Shown: positions 33,172-41,681 of the stretch, one piece after another
How positions within the stretch are numbered: the first letter of the stretch is position 1
How the letters are laid out: each line of letters begins with the position of its first letter
NCBI RefSeq assembly: GCF_002266465.3
Contig: NZ_CP029427.2
Span: 558,001-622,000, forward strand
Length of the DNA: 64,000 nucleotides
Origin: Bradyrhizobium symbiodeficiens
GTDB taxonomy: Bacteria; Pseudomonadota; Alphaproteobacteria; Rhizobiales; Xanthobacteraceae
Reading direction: 5' to 3'
Notes under the pieces: model-generated
What the model saw: only the letters and a program-made list of their open reading frames with translations
What the model was told of the DNA's origin: nothing
Databases searched by the model: none
Position numbers and translations under genes: made by a program

Positions 33172-33963
33172 CTACTCGCCGGGGGCCACTTCGTCGCTCG
33201 AGGCGGCCGGAGCAGCTTCGCGCTCGGGGCGCGGGCCATGCGGCCGGCGGCGCCGCCGCGGAAAACGCTCACCGGCGCCACCGCCTTCGAAGGCGCCCGG
33301 GACATTCGCGCCACCATTCACTTGCGGCTGCGGGCCGGTGATGAAAGAGGGCAGGCGATCGACGCTGCCGGCGTCGGCAACGACGGGCTGCGGCTGGTTC
33401 AGCGGCAGCGGCTGAGGCTGGGGCTGATATTGCGGCTGCGGACGGTGCTCGCGCTCGCGGTGCTCGCGCGGCTGCTGGTTCTCGCGCTGATAGGGCTGGT
33501 TTTCGCGCTGCTGATGATCACGCTGGTGATCGCGCTGGCCGTCGCGGTCGCGCGCGAAGGGCTGCTGCTGTTGCGGCTGCGGGACGAAGCCCGGCTCCTG
33601 GCCGAAATTCGAGAAATTCTCGCCGTCGTCGTCGCCGTCGTCGCTATTGCTGCTGATCGGCTCGTCACCGCGCGGCTGCTGGTTCTGGCGGAACTGCTCC
33701 TGGGCCGCGGCGATCAGGCGAAAATAATGCTCGGCGTGCTGGTAGTAGTTCTCGGCCGCAACGGGGTCGCCGGAGGAGCGCGCGTCGCGTGCGAGCTGGA
33801 GATACTTTTCGGCGATGTGCGAGGCGGTGCCGCGGATCTTGATGTCGGGTCCGTTGGACTCGTAGACCCGGGTCATCGGGTTCTGGCTGCGCCGGTTATT
33901 GTTGTTGTTATTATTGTTATTATTGCGGTTGCGCATCCGCTGCTTGTTCTGACCGTTTCTCAT
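33172..33963 (-). CDS. DUF4167 domain protein with polyasparagine and Gln/Pro/Arg-rich regions
   Basis: The 263-aa protein begins with a basic segment and ten consecutive Asn (residues 14-23). The conserved DUF4167 domain follows at 25-95 (RVYESNGPDIKIRGTASHIA, then AENYYQHAEHYFRLI). The rest is low complexity: acidic (DDGDDDGEN), then Gln/Arg/Pro-rich, ending RRRRRPHGPRPERE. It is probably disordered and may bind RNA, which is an inference from composition and Rhizobiales context. DUF4167 genes usually follow prfA-prmC. Here prmC is upstream after a 460-bp gap. Confidence 0.9.
   Translation of the reverse strand: MRNGQNKQRMRNRNNNNNNNNNNRRSQNPMTRVYESNGPDIKIRGTASHIAEKYLQLARDARSSGDPVAAENYYQHAEHYFRLIAAAQEQFRQNQQPRGDEPISSNSDDGDDDGENFSNFGQEPGFVPQPQQQQPFARDRDGQRDHQRDHQQRENQPYQRENQQPREHREREHRPQPQYQPQPQPLPLNQPQPVVADAGSVDRLPSFITGPQPQVNGGANVPGAFEGGGAGERFPRRRRRPHGPRPEREAAPAASSDEVAPGE
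33895..33924. repeat. trinucleotide tract encoding ten Asn
   Basis: A run of TTA/TTG-type triplets (AAT/AAC on the coding strand) in the 5' part of the DUF4167 gene encodes ten Asn. Such tracts can vary in length by whole codons between strains. Confidence 0.85.
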
Positions 33964-34154
33964 GTCCTGCCTTTAATTCCAGCCCTAAACGTTGCACGCG
34001 TTACTGATTGCTAGGAGTGACCTGGTGACAGCGGTTCACATCGCTCGCGCGCACCGCGCGCAAGAGCGGATCGAACCCTGCCGATGTACGTCGACCGTCG
34101 CGTTCAACAAGGACGCGTTCCCCACCCGCCAGCACTGAACGCCAGCGAACCCAT

Positions 34155-34262
34155 TCATTTTGCTTGTCGAAACAAGCCCAGCTGTGTTGCGTAAGTCTTC
34201 AAGCGCAATATCAGGCTTTCGTTCACTTTGCGGTCGGAGAGCGGCGCAGCTCCAATGGCCAT
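34155..34262 (-). CDS. small ORF, 35 aa (possibly 48 aa), hypothetical
   Basis: The minus-strand frame reads MAIGAAPLSDRKVNESLILR and ends YATQLGLFRQAK, a well-balanced helical sequence unlike a random GC-rich frame. Protein-like reading continues upstream of the ATG (ALLINGSKPQVLLSA), so the true start may be a CTG at 34301 or a TTG at 34271. No other ATG is in frame before a TGA. It fills part of the 460-bp gap between prmC and the DUF4167 gene on the same strand. Function is unknown, and it could be a remnant of a longer gene. Confidence 0.4.
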   Translation of the reverse strand: MAIGAAPLSDRKVNESLILRLKTYATQLGLFRQAK

Positions 34263-34306
34263 CGCGCTCAACAGGACCTGCGGCTTGGAACCGTTAATCA
34301 GTAAAG

Positions 34307-34370
34307 CTCTCGCCCGAGAGCCCGGCTTTCACCCGTAGGTCTACGGGGCCGGCACCGATCTGTTGATCGG
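34307..34370. other. cluster of three hairpins downstream of prmC
   Basis: CTCTCG-CC-CGAGAG (34307-34320) comes first. A compound stem follows: CCGGC (34322-34326) with GCCGG (34348-34352), enclosing CCCGTAG-GT-CTACGGG. The last is CCGATC-TGTT-GATCGG (34355-34370). These lie 56 bases past the prmC stop and before the small ORF. This could be a structured RNA or a processed 3' end. I do not recognise a family. Confidence 0.45.
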
Positions 34371-34425
34371 AAGGTAGTCGTTCCCAAGGGATATTCCAAG
34401 AGCTTTTTGCAGGCCAATCCGGCTT

Positions 34426-35334
34426 TTATGGAGGCATTTTTCGGGCTGAAACGGCCCGCGGAATGCCCGCCAGATCGGCCTTGGGTGGCCTGTCCACCGT
34501 TAACGCGCCGGCCGCCATCAAGGTTTCAATAGTCCGGGCCTGCCCCTGTCCGGCCTCGACGATCAGCGCTCCGCCAGGGGCGAGACGCTCGGCGGCCTGC
34601 GGGATCAGGGCGCGATAGGCGTCATATCCGTCATTGCCGCCGTCGAGCGCCAGATGCGGATCGTGGTCGCGTACCTCGATGCTCAGTATCGGGATTTCGG
34701 CGGAGGGAATATAGGGCGGGTTCGAGACGATCAGGTCAAACGGGCCGCGCAGCGCCGCCAGATAGGAGCAGGCGACGAAGCCGGCGCGGCCGGCGAGGCC
34801 GAGGGCGACCGCGTTGTCGCGCGCCGTATCGAGCGCCGTCAGGCTGACATCGGTGCCGACCGCAAACGCGTCGGGAATCTCGCGCAGCAATGCGAGCAGG
34901 ATGGCGCCCGATCCGACGCCGATATCTGCGATGAGCGGGCGCCGCCCCGATATCGCCAGCCCACGAAACATCTCGAGCGCCAACTCGACGACGGTCTCGG
35001 TGTCCGGCCGCGGTACCAGCGTCGCCTCGGACAGCCGCAACGGCATGCCCCAGAACTCCCGCGCGCCGAGAATGCGGGCGACCGGCTCATGCGCGAGCCG
35101 GCGCTGCGCGTATCGTTCGAGCCGCGTGGCCTCGTCAGGCGTGAGTCGTCGCGATGCCTGCGTCACCATGCCGGTCAGATCGAGCTCCAGCGCTGCCCCG
35201 ACGAGCAGGCGCGCATCGAGGGCGGCGTCCTCGATGCCGGCCGATTGCAGCCGTGCCGCGAGCGCGCGCCGCGCACTCTCGACGTCATGTCCGGGACCGA
35301 AGCCTGTCGTCAATGGAACCATCCTGCCTGGCAT
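34426..35334 (-). CDS. prmC: peptide chain release factor N5-glutamine methyltransferase
   Basis: PrmC methylates the Gln of the GGQ motif in release factors. The protein (302 aa from the ATG at 35334) has an N-terminal helical domain, motif I ADIGVGSGAILLALL, and the diagnostic catalytic motif VSNPPYIPSAEI. The start is uncertain: ATGs at 35334 and 35322 are both without a good Shine-Dalgarno, and a longer frame to 35415 overlaps the divergent HIT gene. Its substrate gene prfA lies 7 kb away (42174-43259) instead of adjacent as in related genomes. The catalytic motif is intact. Confidence 0.92.
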   Translation of the reverse strand: MPGRMVPLTTGFGPGHDVESARRALAARLQSAGIEDAALDARLLVGAALELDLTGMVTQASRRLTPDEATRLERYAQRRLAHEPVARILGAREFWGMPLRLSEATLVPRPDTETVVELALEMFRGLAISGRRPLIADIGVGSGAILLALLREIPDAFAVGTDVSLTALDTARDNAVALGLAGRAGFVACSYLAALRGPFDLIVSNPPYIPSAEIPILSIEVRDHDPHLALDGGNDGYDAYRALIPQAAERLAPGGALIVEAGQGQARTIETLMAAGALTVDRPPKADLAGIPRAVSARKMPP

Positions 35335-35413
35335 CGTGGATAGATCGGCAGGCTTGCTTGCGTCAACGGAAAGGAGCGCGTTTGATCGCGCCTCGCAAGC
35401 GAGGAGGGGGTCC

Positions 35414-35831
35414 ATGACGGCCTATGACGACCAGAACGTCTTCGCAAAGATCCTGCGCGGCGAGATTCCCTGCTTCGAGGTTTTCAGGGACGACCGCAGC
35501 CTGGCCTTCCTCGACATCATGCCGCGCGCACCCGGACACACGCTGGTGATTCCGCGGGCGCCGGCGCGCGGCATTCTGGATATCGCGGAGGACGATCTCG
35601 CCGCCGTCGCCCGGACGGCCAAGCGAATCGCGCTTGCGGCGATGAAGGCGTTTGACGCGGAGGGGATCATCCTTCAGCGAGCCCGCCAGCGGGCAGGTGG
35701 TGCTTCACCTGCACATGCACGTCATGCCCGTCAGGGCCGGCGTCGAACTGTTGCCGGCGCAGACGCGCAAGGAAGATATGGCCGTGCTCGCCGATCACGC
35801 CAAGCGCATGATCGCGGCGCTTGGCAATTGA
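35414..35831 (+). pseudogene. HIT-family hydrolase gene with a frameshift
   Basis: The gene starts with a good GGAGG Shine-Dalgarno and reads as a normal HIT protein up to about residue 87 (CFEVFRDDRSLAFLDIMPRA; APGHTLVIPR). Near 35672 the reading frame changes. The catalytic HIT triad HLHMHVMPVRAG and the end AKRMIAALGN are encoded in another frame, ending at TGA 35829. Compared with the family, a few residues around the expected ILQQFSEPASGQ are missing, so a deletion of about 8 bases (or a net +1 shift) is likely. The unshifted product ends at 35848 without the triad. It could be a true pseudogene or a sequence error. Confidence 0.75.
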
Positions 35832-35844
35832 TTGCGGCGACTGA

Positions 35845-36543
35845 TTAGACGCCGAGATAGCGCTGCAGCAGCTCCGGCTGGGCCTTGAGCTCCTGAGCCG
35901 GGCCCTCGTGAACGATGTGGCCGTTGTTGATGATGTAGATCCGGCTCGCCAGCGCCAGCGTCGCGGCCAGATTTTGCTCGACCAGCACGATGGTCTGGCC
36001 GGCCGCCGCCAGCTCGCGGCAGGCCTTGACGAGATCGTGGACGATGACGGGCGCAAGTCCCTCGAACGGCTCGTCCAGCAGCACGATCTTGGGATCGCGC
36101 ACCAGCGCCCGCGCGATCGCGAGCATCTGCTGCTCGCCGCCGGAGAGCTCGGTGCCGCGGTTGCTGCGCCGCTCCTTCAGCCGCGGAAACATCTCGTAGA
36201 TGCGGCCGAGCGGCCAGCGCTTCGGGGCGGTGATCCCGGCAAGGACGATGTTCTCCTCCACCGACAGGCTGCCGAAGACGCGGCGCTCCTCGTGCACGAG
36301 CTGCATTCCCGCCTGCGCGATCCTGTGGCTCCTGCGTCCGGCGATGTCGATGCCGTCGAACTTCACGCTGCCGCTGCGCGGCGTCACGACGCCCATCAGG
36401 CTCTTCAGCGTCGTGCTCTTGCCGGCGCCGTTGCGGCCGAGCAGCGCCACCACCTCGTGACGTTCGACGTGCATGGCGACGTCGAACAGGATGTGGGAAT
36501 CGCCGTAATAGCTGTTCAGGCCGTTGACCTCGATCAGGCTCAT
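35845..36543 (-). CDS. livF: branched-chain amino-acid-type ABC transporter, ATP-binding protein LivF
   Basis: The 232-aa ATPase is the second nucleotide-binding subunit of a HAAT-family importer. It shows Walker A LLGRNGAGKSTTLKSLMG, the ABC signature ELSGGEQQMLAIARAL and Walker B KIVLLDEPFEGLAP. It is the last gene of the order SBP-livH-livMG-livF, and its ATG overlaps the expected stop of livMG by the ATGA arrangement (36543-36540), so translation should be coupled. Because livMG is frameshifted in this sequence, the upstream frame runs straight into LivF, giving a potential 844-residue fusion. Confidence 0.93.
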   Translation of the reverse strand: MSLIEVNGLNSYYGDSHILFDVAMHVERHEVVALLGRNGAGKSTTLKSLMGVVTPRSGSVKFDGIDIAGRRSHRIAQAGMQLVHEERRVFGSLSVEENIVLAGITAPKRWPLGRIYEMFPRLKERRSNRGTELSGGEQQMLAIARALVRDPKIVLLDEPFEGLAPVIVHDLVKACRELAAAGQTIVLVEQNLAATLALASRIYIINNGHIVHEGPAQELKAQPELLQRYLGV

Positions 36544-38379
36544 GCGGCGATCTCCCCATGCACGCCGCCGAGATAGGCCTCCTGCACCGCGGCGTTGGTC
36601 TTGATTTCCTCGGGTGTGCCGGAGACCAGCACTTTGCCCTCCTGAAGCACCGTGACGCGCTCCACCAGCTCGAACAGCGAATCCATGTCGTGGTCGATGA
36701 TGATCATGGTGCGCCCCGCGCGCGATCGATTTGAGCAGCTTGACGGTCTCGACCCGCTCGCGCGGGCTCATGCCCGCGAGCGGCTCGTCGAGCAGCAGCA
36801 GACGCGGCGAGGTCGCGAGCGCGAGCCCGATCTCGAGCCTGCGCTTCTCGCCATAGGCGAGCTCGGCGACCGGCGTGTCCGCGCGGCGGGTCAAGTTGAC
36901 CAAAGCGAGCGTATGCTCCACCTGCTCGTCCAGGCCCTTGACGCTGGAAAGCTTACGGAACAGGTCGAGCCGGAACTTGCCGCGCAGCTCGGCGAGCGCG
37001 GCGATCGTCAGATTCTCGCGTACGGTGAGGCCGGTGAAGAGCTGGTTGACCTGGTAGCTCTTGGTGAGCCCGAGCTGGCAAACCTCGGTGACCTTCAATC
37101 CCGTGATATCACGCCCCTCGAACACGATCTGGCCCGAGGTCGGCGCGATCTCGCAGGTCAGCATCTTGAAGAAGGTCGATTTGCCGGCGCCGTTGGGGCC
37201 GATGATGCCGCGCAGCTCGCCCTGATTGACGCTGAAATCGATGTCGCTGTTGGCGACGAGGCCGCCATAGCGCTTGGTGAGGCCGGTGGCTTTCAGGATC
37301 GGCCCGGAATAGACGGGGTGCGCGACCTCCTTGGCCTGCATCGGCGCCGGCGGAGGTTGCAGTGTCGCCTCAGCGTCCGGCTCGGACTCCGTATCGCTCC
37401 GCTGACGCCTGCCGGAGACGAGGCGATAAAGGTCCGCAAGACCGCCGATGATGCCGCCGCGCAGGAAACACACCAGCAGCACGAACACGACGCCCAGCAC
37501 CAGCTTCCAGGCGGCGCCCAGGCCCAGCGCGGATTGGAGGAAATCCTGCAGGAACAGCCAGACGGTCGCGCCGACCAGCGGCCCGAACAGCGTGCCGCGG
37601 CCGCCGATGGCGGTCTGCATCACCAGTTGGCCGGAGGTGTCGAAGGTGAAGGCATCGGGCGGCATGAAGGCCTGGAGCACGCCGAGCAGGCCGCCGGCGA
37701 AACCGGCGTAAGCGGCGGCGATCACGAAGGCTGTCAGCTTGTAGCCGTGGATGTTGTGCCCGACCGCGGTGGCGCGCAGCGGATTGTCCCGGATCGCGCT
37801 GAAGATAGCGCCGACCGGCGAGCGCACGATCCTGAGCGCGATGATGACGCCGACGAAGTAGCACAGCGCGATGAACTGATAGAGCGACCAGCCATTGGTG
37901 AAGTGGAGCGTGGTGAAGCCGAGATTGAAGCTCGGCGTCGGCACCCCCGGCAGACCGTTCTCGCCGCCGGTGAAGTCCGACAGCGGATTGAACTCGACGA
38001 AGAAGAACACCTGCGCGATCGCCACGGTGATCATGGCGAAATAGATGCCGGTCCGGCGCAGTGCAATCAGGCCGACCAGGTATCCGGTCGCGGCGGCCGC
38101 GATCATGCCGATGATCAGCGCACCCAGCACGTTGCCGAAGCCGGCGCGCGTCAGGAGGTAGGCCGCGACGAAGCCGCCGGTGCCGTAGAAGGCCGACTGG
38201 CCGAACGACAACAGTCCGGTGAAGCCGAACAGGATGTCGAAGCCGAGCCCGAACAGGCCCCAGACCAGGATCCGGTTGACGGTGTTGGGCGCGAAGCCGA
38301 GATGGGGCAGCACGAAGGGAGCCACGATCAGGCCGACGGCCGTCAGTGTCTCGATCAGGAACGGGCGTTGCTTGAACAT
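36540..38379 (-). CDS. LivM-LivG fusion (permease plus ATPase), frameshifted near 36715
   Basis: This gene encodes a natural fusion. LivM-type permease spans residues 1-310 with about ten membrane helices (LLSFGQSAFYGTGGFVAAYL is characteristic). A linker rich in Pro/Glu follows, then a LivG-type ATPase from about 345 with Walker A IIGPNGAGKSTFFKML, signature AELAYGEKRRLEIGL and Walker B LLLLDEPLAGMSP. A run of four C on the plus strand (36714-36717) shifts the frame where LivG should read GRTMIIIDHDMD. The last 60 residues are therefore out of frame, and translation continues into LivF. One base fewer in the run restores LivG ending at TGA 36540. It could be a sequencing error or a real lesion. 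Confidence 0.85.
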
Positions 38380-38390
38380 GGGAAAATCGC

Positions 38391-39266
38391 TTACTCGCGG
38401 CCCTGGACGCCGAGCAGGCCATGCGGTCGCACCACGAGCACGAGCGTCATGACCGCAAACAGCATCACATAGGCATAGCCGGGGTTGAACATGGAGGTGA
38501 CGCTGATGATCTCGCCGGCGATCAGGCCGCCGAGGATGGCGCCTGGAAACGAGCCGACGCCGCCGATCACGACCACCACGAAGGTCTGGACCAGGATGTC
38601 GTCACCGATGCCCGGTGTCAGCGACACCACCGGCGCGTTGACGATGCCGGCAAAGCCGGCGGCCATCGCGCCGATGCCGAACACCACCATGAAGACGCGA
38701 TAGACGTTGATGCCGAGCGAATCCACCATCACCGAATCCTCGATGCCGGCCCGCACGATCATGCCGAGCCGGGTCCGGTAGAGGATGATGAACAGCGCCC
38801 CGAGCGCGATCGCGACGATGCCGACCACGGCGAGGCGGTAGGTCGGATAGAACATGAAGCCGAGATTGGTGATGCCCTGGAATATCGCCGGCGGCGGGAC
38901 CAGCTGCGACTGGCTGGAGAAGATCAACCGGATGATTTCGACGAAGCAGATGCCGAGCCCGAACGTCACGAGCAGCTGATCCTCGTGCGGCCGATGATAG
39001 AAATGGCGAATGATGACGCGTTCCATCGCGACGCCCAGCAGCATCACGAACAGGGAGCCGGCGATCACGGCGATGATGAACGATTCCGTATACTGGTAGG
39101 CGACGAAGCCGGCATAGCCGCCGATCATGAACATCGCGCCATGCGCGAGGTTGAGCACGCCGAGCGTGCCGTAGATGATGGTCAGGCCGGAGCTGATCAG
39201 CGCGAGCAGCGCGCCGAGCGCGAGCCCGTTGAAGAGCTGCGAGACGAGGTTGGGCCAACTAATCAT
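38391..39266 (-). CDS. livH: branched-chain amino-acid-type ABC transporter permease LivH
   Basis: The 291-aa integral membrane protein is the LivH-type permease. Typical signatures are LFNGLALGALLALISSGLTI, YGTLGVLNLAHGAMFMIGGY and the cytoplasmic loop RAGIEDSVMVDSLGINVYRV, with about eight to nine helices. I start it at the ATG at 39266 (MISWPNLVSQ); the frame extends upstream but that part is polar. It sits 99 bp after the substrate-binding gene and 11 bp before livMG, within one operon. The substrate class (amino acids, urea or short amides) depends on the binding protein. Confidence 0.93.
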   Translation of the reverse strand: MISWPNLVSQLFNGLALGALLALISSGLTIIYGTLGVLNLAHGAMFMIGGYAGFVAYQYTESFIIAVIAGSLFVMLLGVAMERVIIRHFYHRPHEDQLLVTFGLGICFVEIIRLIFSSQSQLVPPPAIFQGITNLGFMFYPTYRLAVVGIVAIALGALFIILYRTRLGMIVRAGIEDSVMVDSLGINVYRVFMVVFGIGAMAAGFAGIVNAPVVSLTPGIGDDILVQTFVVVVIGGVGSFPGAILGGLIAGEIISVTSMFNPGYAYVMLFAVMTLVLVVRPHGLLGVQGRE

Positions 39267-39365
39267 GCAATGGTCACGGTTGTGGCGCGTTCCGGCGGTG
39301 CGCAAAAAAGGGTGACGCCGCAGGAGCCGGAGGCGACCTACGGCGTCACAGGGGTTAGCGCGAGC

Positions 39366-40697
39366 TCAGCTGTAATCGCCGAGATGGCAGCCGAAGGCGT
39401 CCGGCTTCTGCATCAAGCCTTCGCCCGGGACGATCTCAACCACATCGTACCAGTCTTCCTTGTTCTTCATGTCCTTCTGCTGCTTGCCCTTGACGATGAT
39501 CACGGGACGGACGCACTGATGGTCCTCGGGACGGTAATGTACGTCGCCGACCAGTGACGGCAGCGTCTCGCCCTTTTCATAGGCCTTGATCACGTCGGGC
39601 GGGTTGAAGCTGCCGGCCTGCTCGCACATGCGCGCCCAGTGCGCGAAGCTGACATAGGCGTTCTCCGCGCCCCATTCCGGCTTGTAGCCGTACTTCTTCT
39701 CGAAAGCCTCGTTGAACATCTTGGCGAGCGGGAACTTGTCCTCGAGGGTCCACCAATAGTCGGTGGCGGCGAAGACGCCCTGCATCAGCCCGCCGGTCTC
39801 GCGCGCGATGAAGGGCACCTGGTAGGGGACGACCAGCTTCATCTTGTCGAGCACGCCGAACTGCTTGGCCTGCTGGGTCGACAGCACCGCGTCGTGGCCC
39901 CAATTGACGTTGATCAGCACGTCGGCGCCGGAATTCGCGACGTTCAGCAGATAGGAGGAATAATCGGGCGCGCCCAGCGGCGCGACCTGGTTGGTGACGG
40001 TGGTCCAGCCGGCGGTCGCGAGGAAGTCCTGCATCGATTTGGTGACGGTGTGGCCGTAGGTGTAGTCCGGCGTGAGATAGGCGGCCTTCTTGCCCTTGCC
40101 GAATTCCTTGACCATCACGGGGCCGATCGCCGCCGCGGCGGTCTGGCCGAAGAAGTTCTGGCGGAAGCCGTAGCGGACGCAGTCCTTTCCGGTCGTGTCG
40201 TTCGAGCCGGAGATGCCGCACACGAAGATCACCTTCTCGCGCTGGGCGAGCTTGTTGAGTGCGACCGCAACGGCGCTCGAGGTGCCGCCGGTGATCATGA
40301 TCGCCTTGTTCTCGCTGATGAAGCGCTGCTGCGCCTGCACCGCCTCGTTCGGCTTGGCCGCGGAATCCGCGACGCCGAATTTCAGCTCCTTGCCGAGCAC
40401 GCCCTTGCTGGTCTTCGGCGAGATCTTCTTGATCAGGTCGTGACCGCTGTTGATGTGCTCGATCGCGAGCTGATAGCCCTTGAGCTCGTCCTCGCCCTGC
40501 ACGGCATAGGTGCCGGTGCGCGGAACCGAGATGCCGATGAAGGCGGTGGAACCCGAGACGCCCGCGGGATACGAGCCGATCGGCTTGTCCTCGGCAAAGG
40601 CCGGCATTGCCGGCAGCACCGAGCCGCCGATGAGGCCCGCCGTGGTCTGGAGCAGGCCACGGCGCGAGAGGCCACGGCGAATGAGATGGTCAGTCAT
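39366..40697 (-). CDS. ABC transporter substrate-binding protein (LivK/Peripla_BP_6 type)
   Basis: The 443-aa periplasmic protein starts with a twin-arginine-type signal (IRRGLSRRGLLQTTAGLIGG, cleavage after AMPAFA). The mature domain has the type I periplasmic-binding fold: GVSGSTAFIGISVPRTGTYA, then ITGGTSSAVAVALNKLAQRE and AAYLTPDYTYGHTVTKSMQD. GGAGGAAACGATC precedes the ATG at 40697. It is the first gene of the SBP-livH-livMG-livF operon and probably defines its substrate. Resemblance to amino-acid and amide binders is general; no specific ligand can be named. Confidence 0.92.
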   Translation of the reverse strand: MTDHLIRRGLSRRGLLQTTAGLIGGSVLPAMPAFAEDKPIGSYPAGVSGSTAFIGISVPRTGTYAVQGEDELKGYQLAIEHINSGHDLIKKISPKTSKGVLGKELKFGVADSAAKPNEAVQAQQRFISENKAIMITGGTSSAVAVALNKLAQREKVIFVCGISGSNDTTGKDCVRYGFRQNFFGQTAAAAIGPVMVKEFGKGKKAAYLTPDYTYGHTVTKSMQDFLATAGWTTVTNQVAPLGAPDYSSYLLNVANSGADVLINVNWGHDAVLSTQQAKQFGVLDKMKLVVPYQVPFIARETGGLMQGVFAATDYWWTLEDKFPLAKMFNEAFEKKYGYKPEWGAENAYVSFAHWARMCEQAGSFNPPDVIKAYEKGETLPSLVGDVHYRPEDHQCVRPVIIVKGKQQKDMKNKEDWYDVVEIVPGEGLMQKPDAFGCHLGDYS

Positions 40698-40888
40698 GAT
40701 CGTTTCCTCCGGATATCGTTCTTGTTTGCAGGCAAAACACGACCCGTCCGGCGGCAACCGGCCTCAAAGGGGCCTGCCTGCACCGGGCGCGTCACATCCG
40801 CGTGTGGCTCCCAGACGTAAACATTGCTTGTGAACACCTTCTGTCAATTTCGCCTTTGGTCGAACGGTGAAAATTATCGCGTGAAAAC

Positions 40889-40905
40889 ATATCGGATCAC
40901 GATAT
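40889..40905. promoter_or_regulatory. palindrome ATATCG-N5-CGATAT, candidate operator
   Basis: A 6-5-6 perfect palindrome lies in the 254-bp region between the ABC transporter operon (minus) and the alpha-CTD-like gene (plus). An AT-rich tract around it looks promoter-like. The MarR gene at 41682 is the nearest regulator, but a GntR-type factor is equally possible. Confidence 0.45.
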
Positions 40906-40951
40906 ACATTAGTCTTTGTGAGTACGAGGCTGGCGGGTTCGGCGGAGGAAA

Positions 40952-41554
40952 ATGGCGCGGCAGACACCAGTGGCGGGTGCCCGGAAGCAGCAGGCATGGC
41001 CGCAAGCGGCGGAGCGACAGGCAACGGAGGGGAGCGATCGGCATGCGGCGCCGCAGCCTGGCGATGCCGCCCGCACTGCCGAACCGCGCAATCGGCCCAC
41101 CGGCCGACACGGGCTCGTCGTCGGCAGCGTTCATTCGAAGCGCGAGCCCGGCCCGATGCAGAAGCTCAGCGTGCGCGCCCAGAACGTGTTGAAGGAGCTT
41201 GCGGTCGAACTCACCGGCGAAGAGCCGCCGAAAGGGACTTGGTCGCCCTCACAGAAATTGCTTCGCGCGCTGACGGCCGAACGCCTCGCGACGGCGCGCA
41301 ACTGCGGTCCTCATACCATGCGGGAGATCGTGGACTGGGCGCAGGGCTGTGGCGTGACCATCGGCCCGGTGCTCTCGCCGGGCGGCTCGCTGTCGCAGAT
41401 GTGGGGCGAGTTGATCGCCAAAGCGTCGGCCGGCAGCCTGACCAGCGCCCAGATCGCCGGAGCGCTGCAGCGCTCGATCAGGCGCAAGAGCGTCCGAATT
41501 CCGATCGCCTTTCAGGTCATCCTGGTGAAGATCCTGCTGTCGAGCTTCGAATAG
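40952..41554 (+). CDS. protein with RNA-polymerase alpha-CTD-like helix-hairpin-helix domain
   Basis: The 200-aa protein has a disordered N-terminus rich in Ala, Gln, Arg and Pro (1-68). Residues 71-137 have the signature of the alpha-subunit C-terminal domain: LSVRAQNVLKEL (72-83) as helix 1 and LTAERLATARNCGPHTMREI (107-126) as the helix-hairpin-helix part (compare LT-E-DL-K-RN-G-KS-EI). The C-terminal 60 residues are helical and basic. It is not RpoA because the N-terminal dimerisation domain is absent. It may bind DNA or regulators, but this is inference. GGAGG lies four bases before the ATG, slightly close. It is divergent from the ABC operon. Confidence 0.7.
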   Translation: MARQTPVAGARKQQAWPQAAERQATEGSDRHAAPQPGDAARTAEPRNRPTGRHGLVVGSVHSKREPGPMQKLSVRAQNVLKELAVELTGEEPPKGTWSPSQKLLRALTAERLATARNCGPHTMREIVDWAQGCGVTIGPVLSPGGSLSQMWGELIAKASAGSLTSAQIAGALQRSIRRKSVRIPIAFQVILVKILLSSFE

Positions 41555-41681
41555 CGACCGGATAGCTGTGCATCCACGGCCTCGTCCGGTTGGTTTCGGG
41601 GCGGCGTCTTGCTACTTTTGTCTAAGTCGCCCGCCTTCTCGAGCTGGAAGCCCGAGGTAGGGAGACTCGACACGGTCCAGG

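Noticed and set aside
36652..38472. 606-codon plus-strand frame opposite livMG
   Set aside because: Highly skewed Glu/Asp/Arg composition typical of antisense frames; livMG on the other strand has clear motifs.
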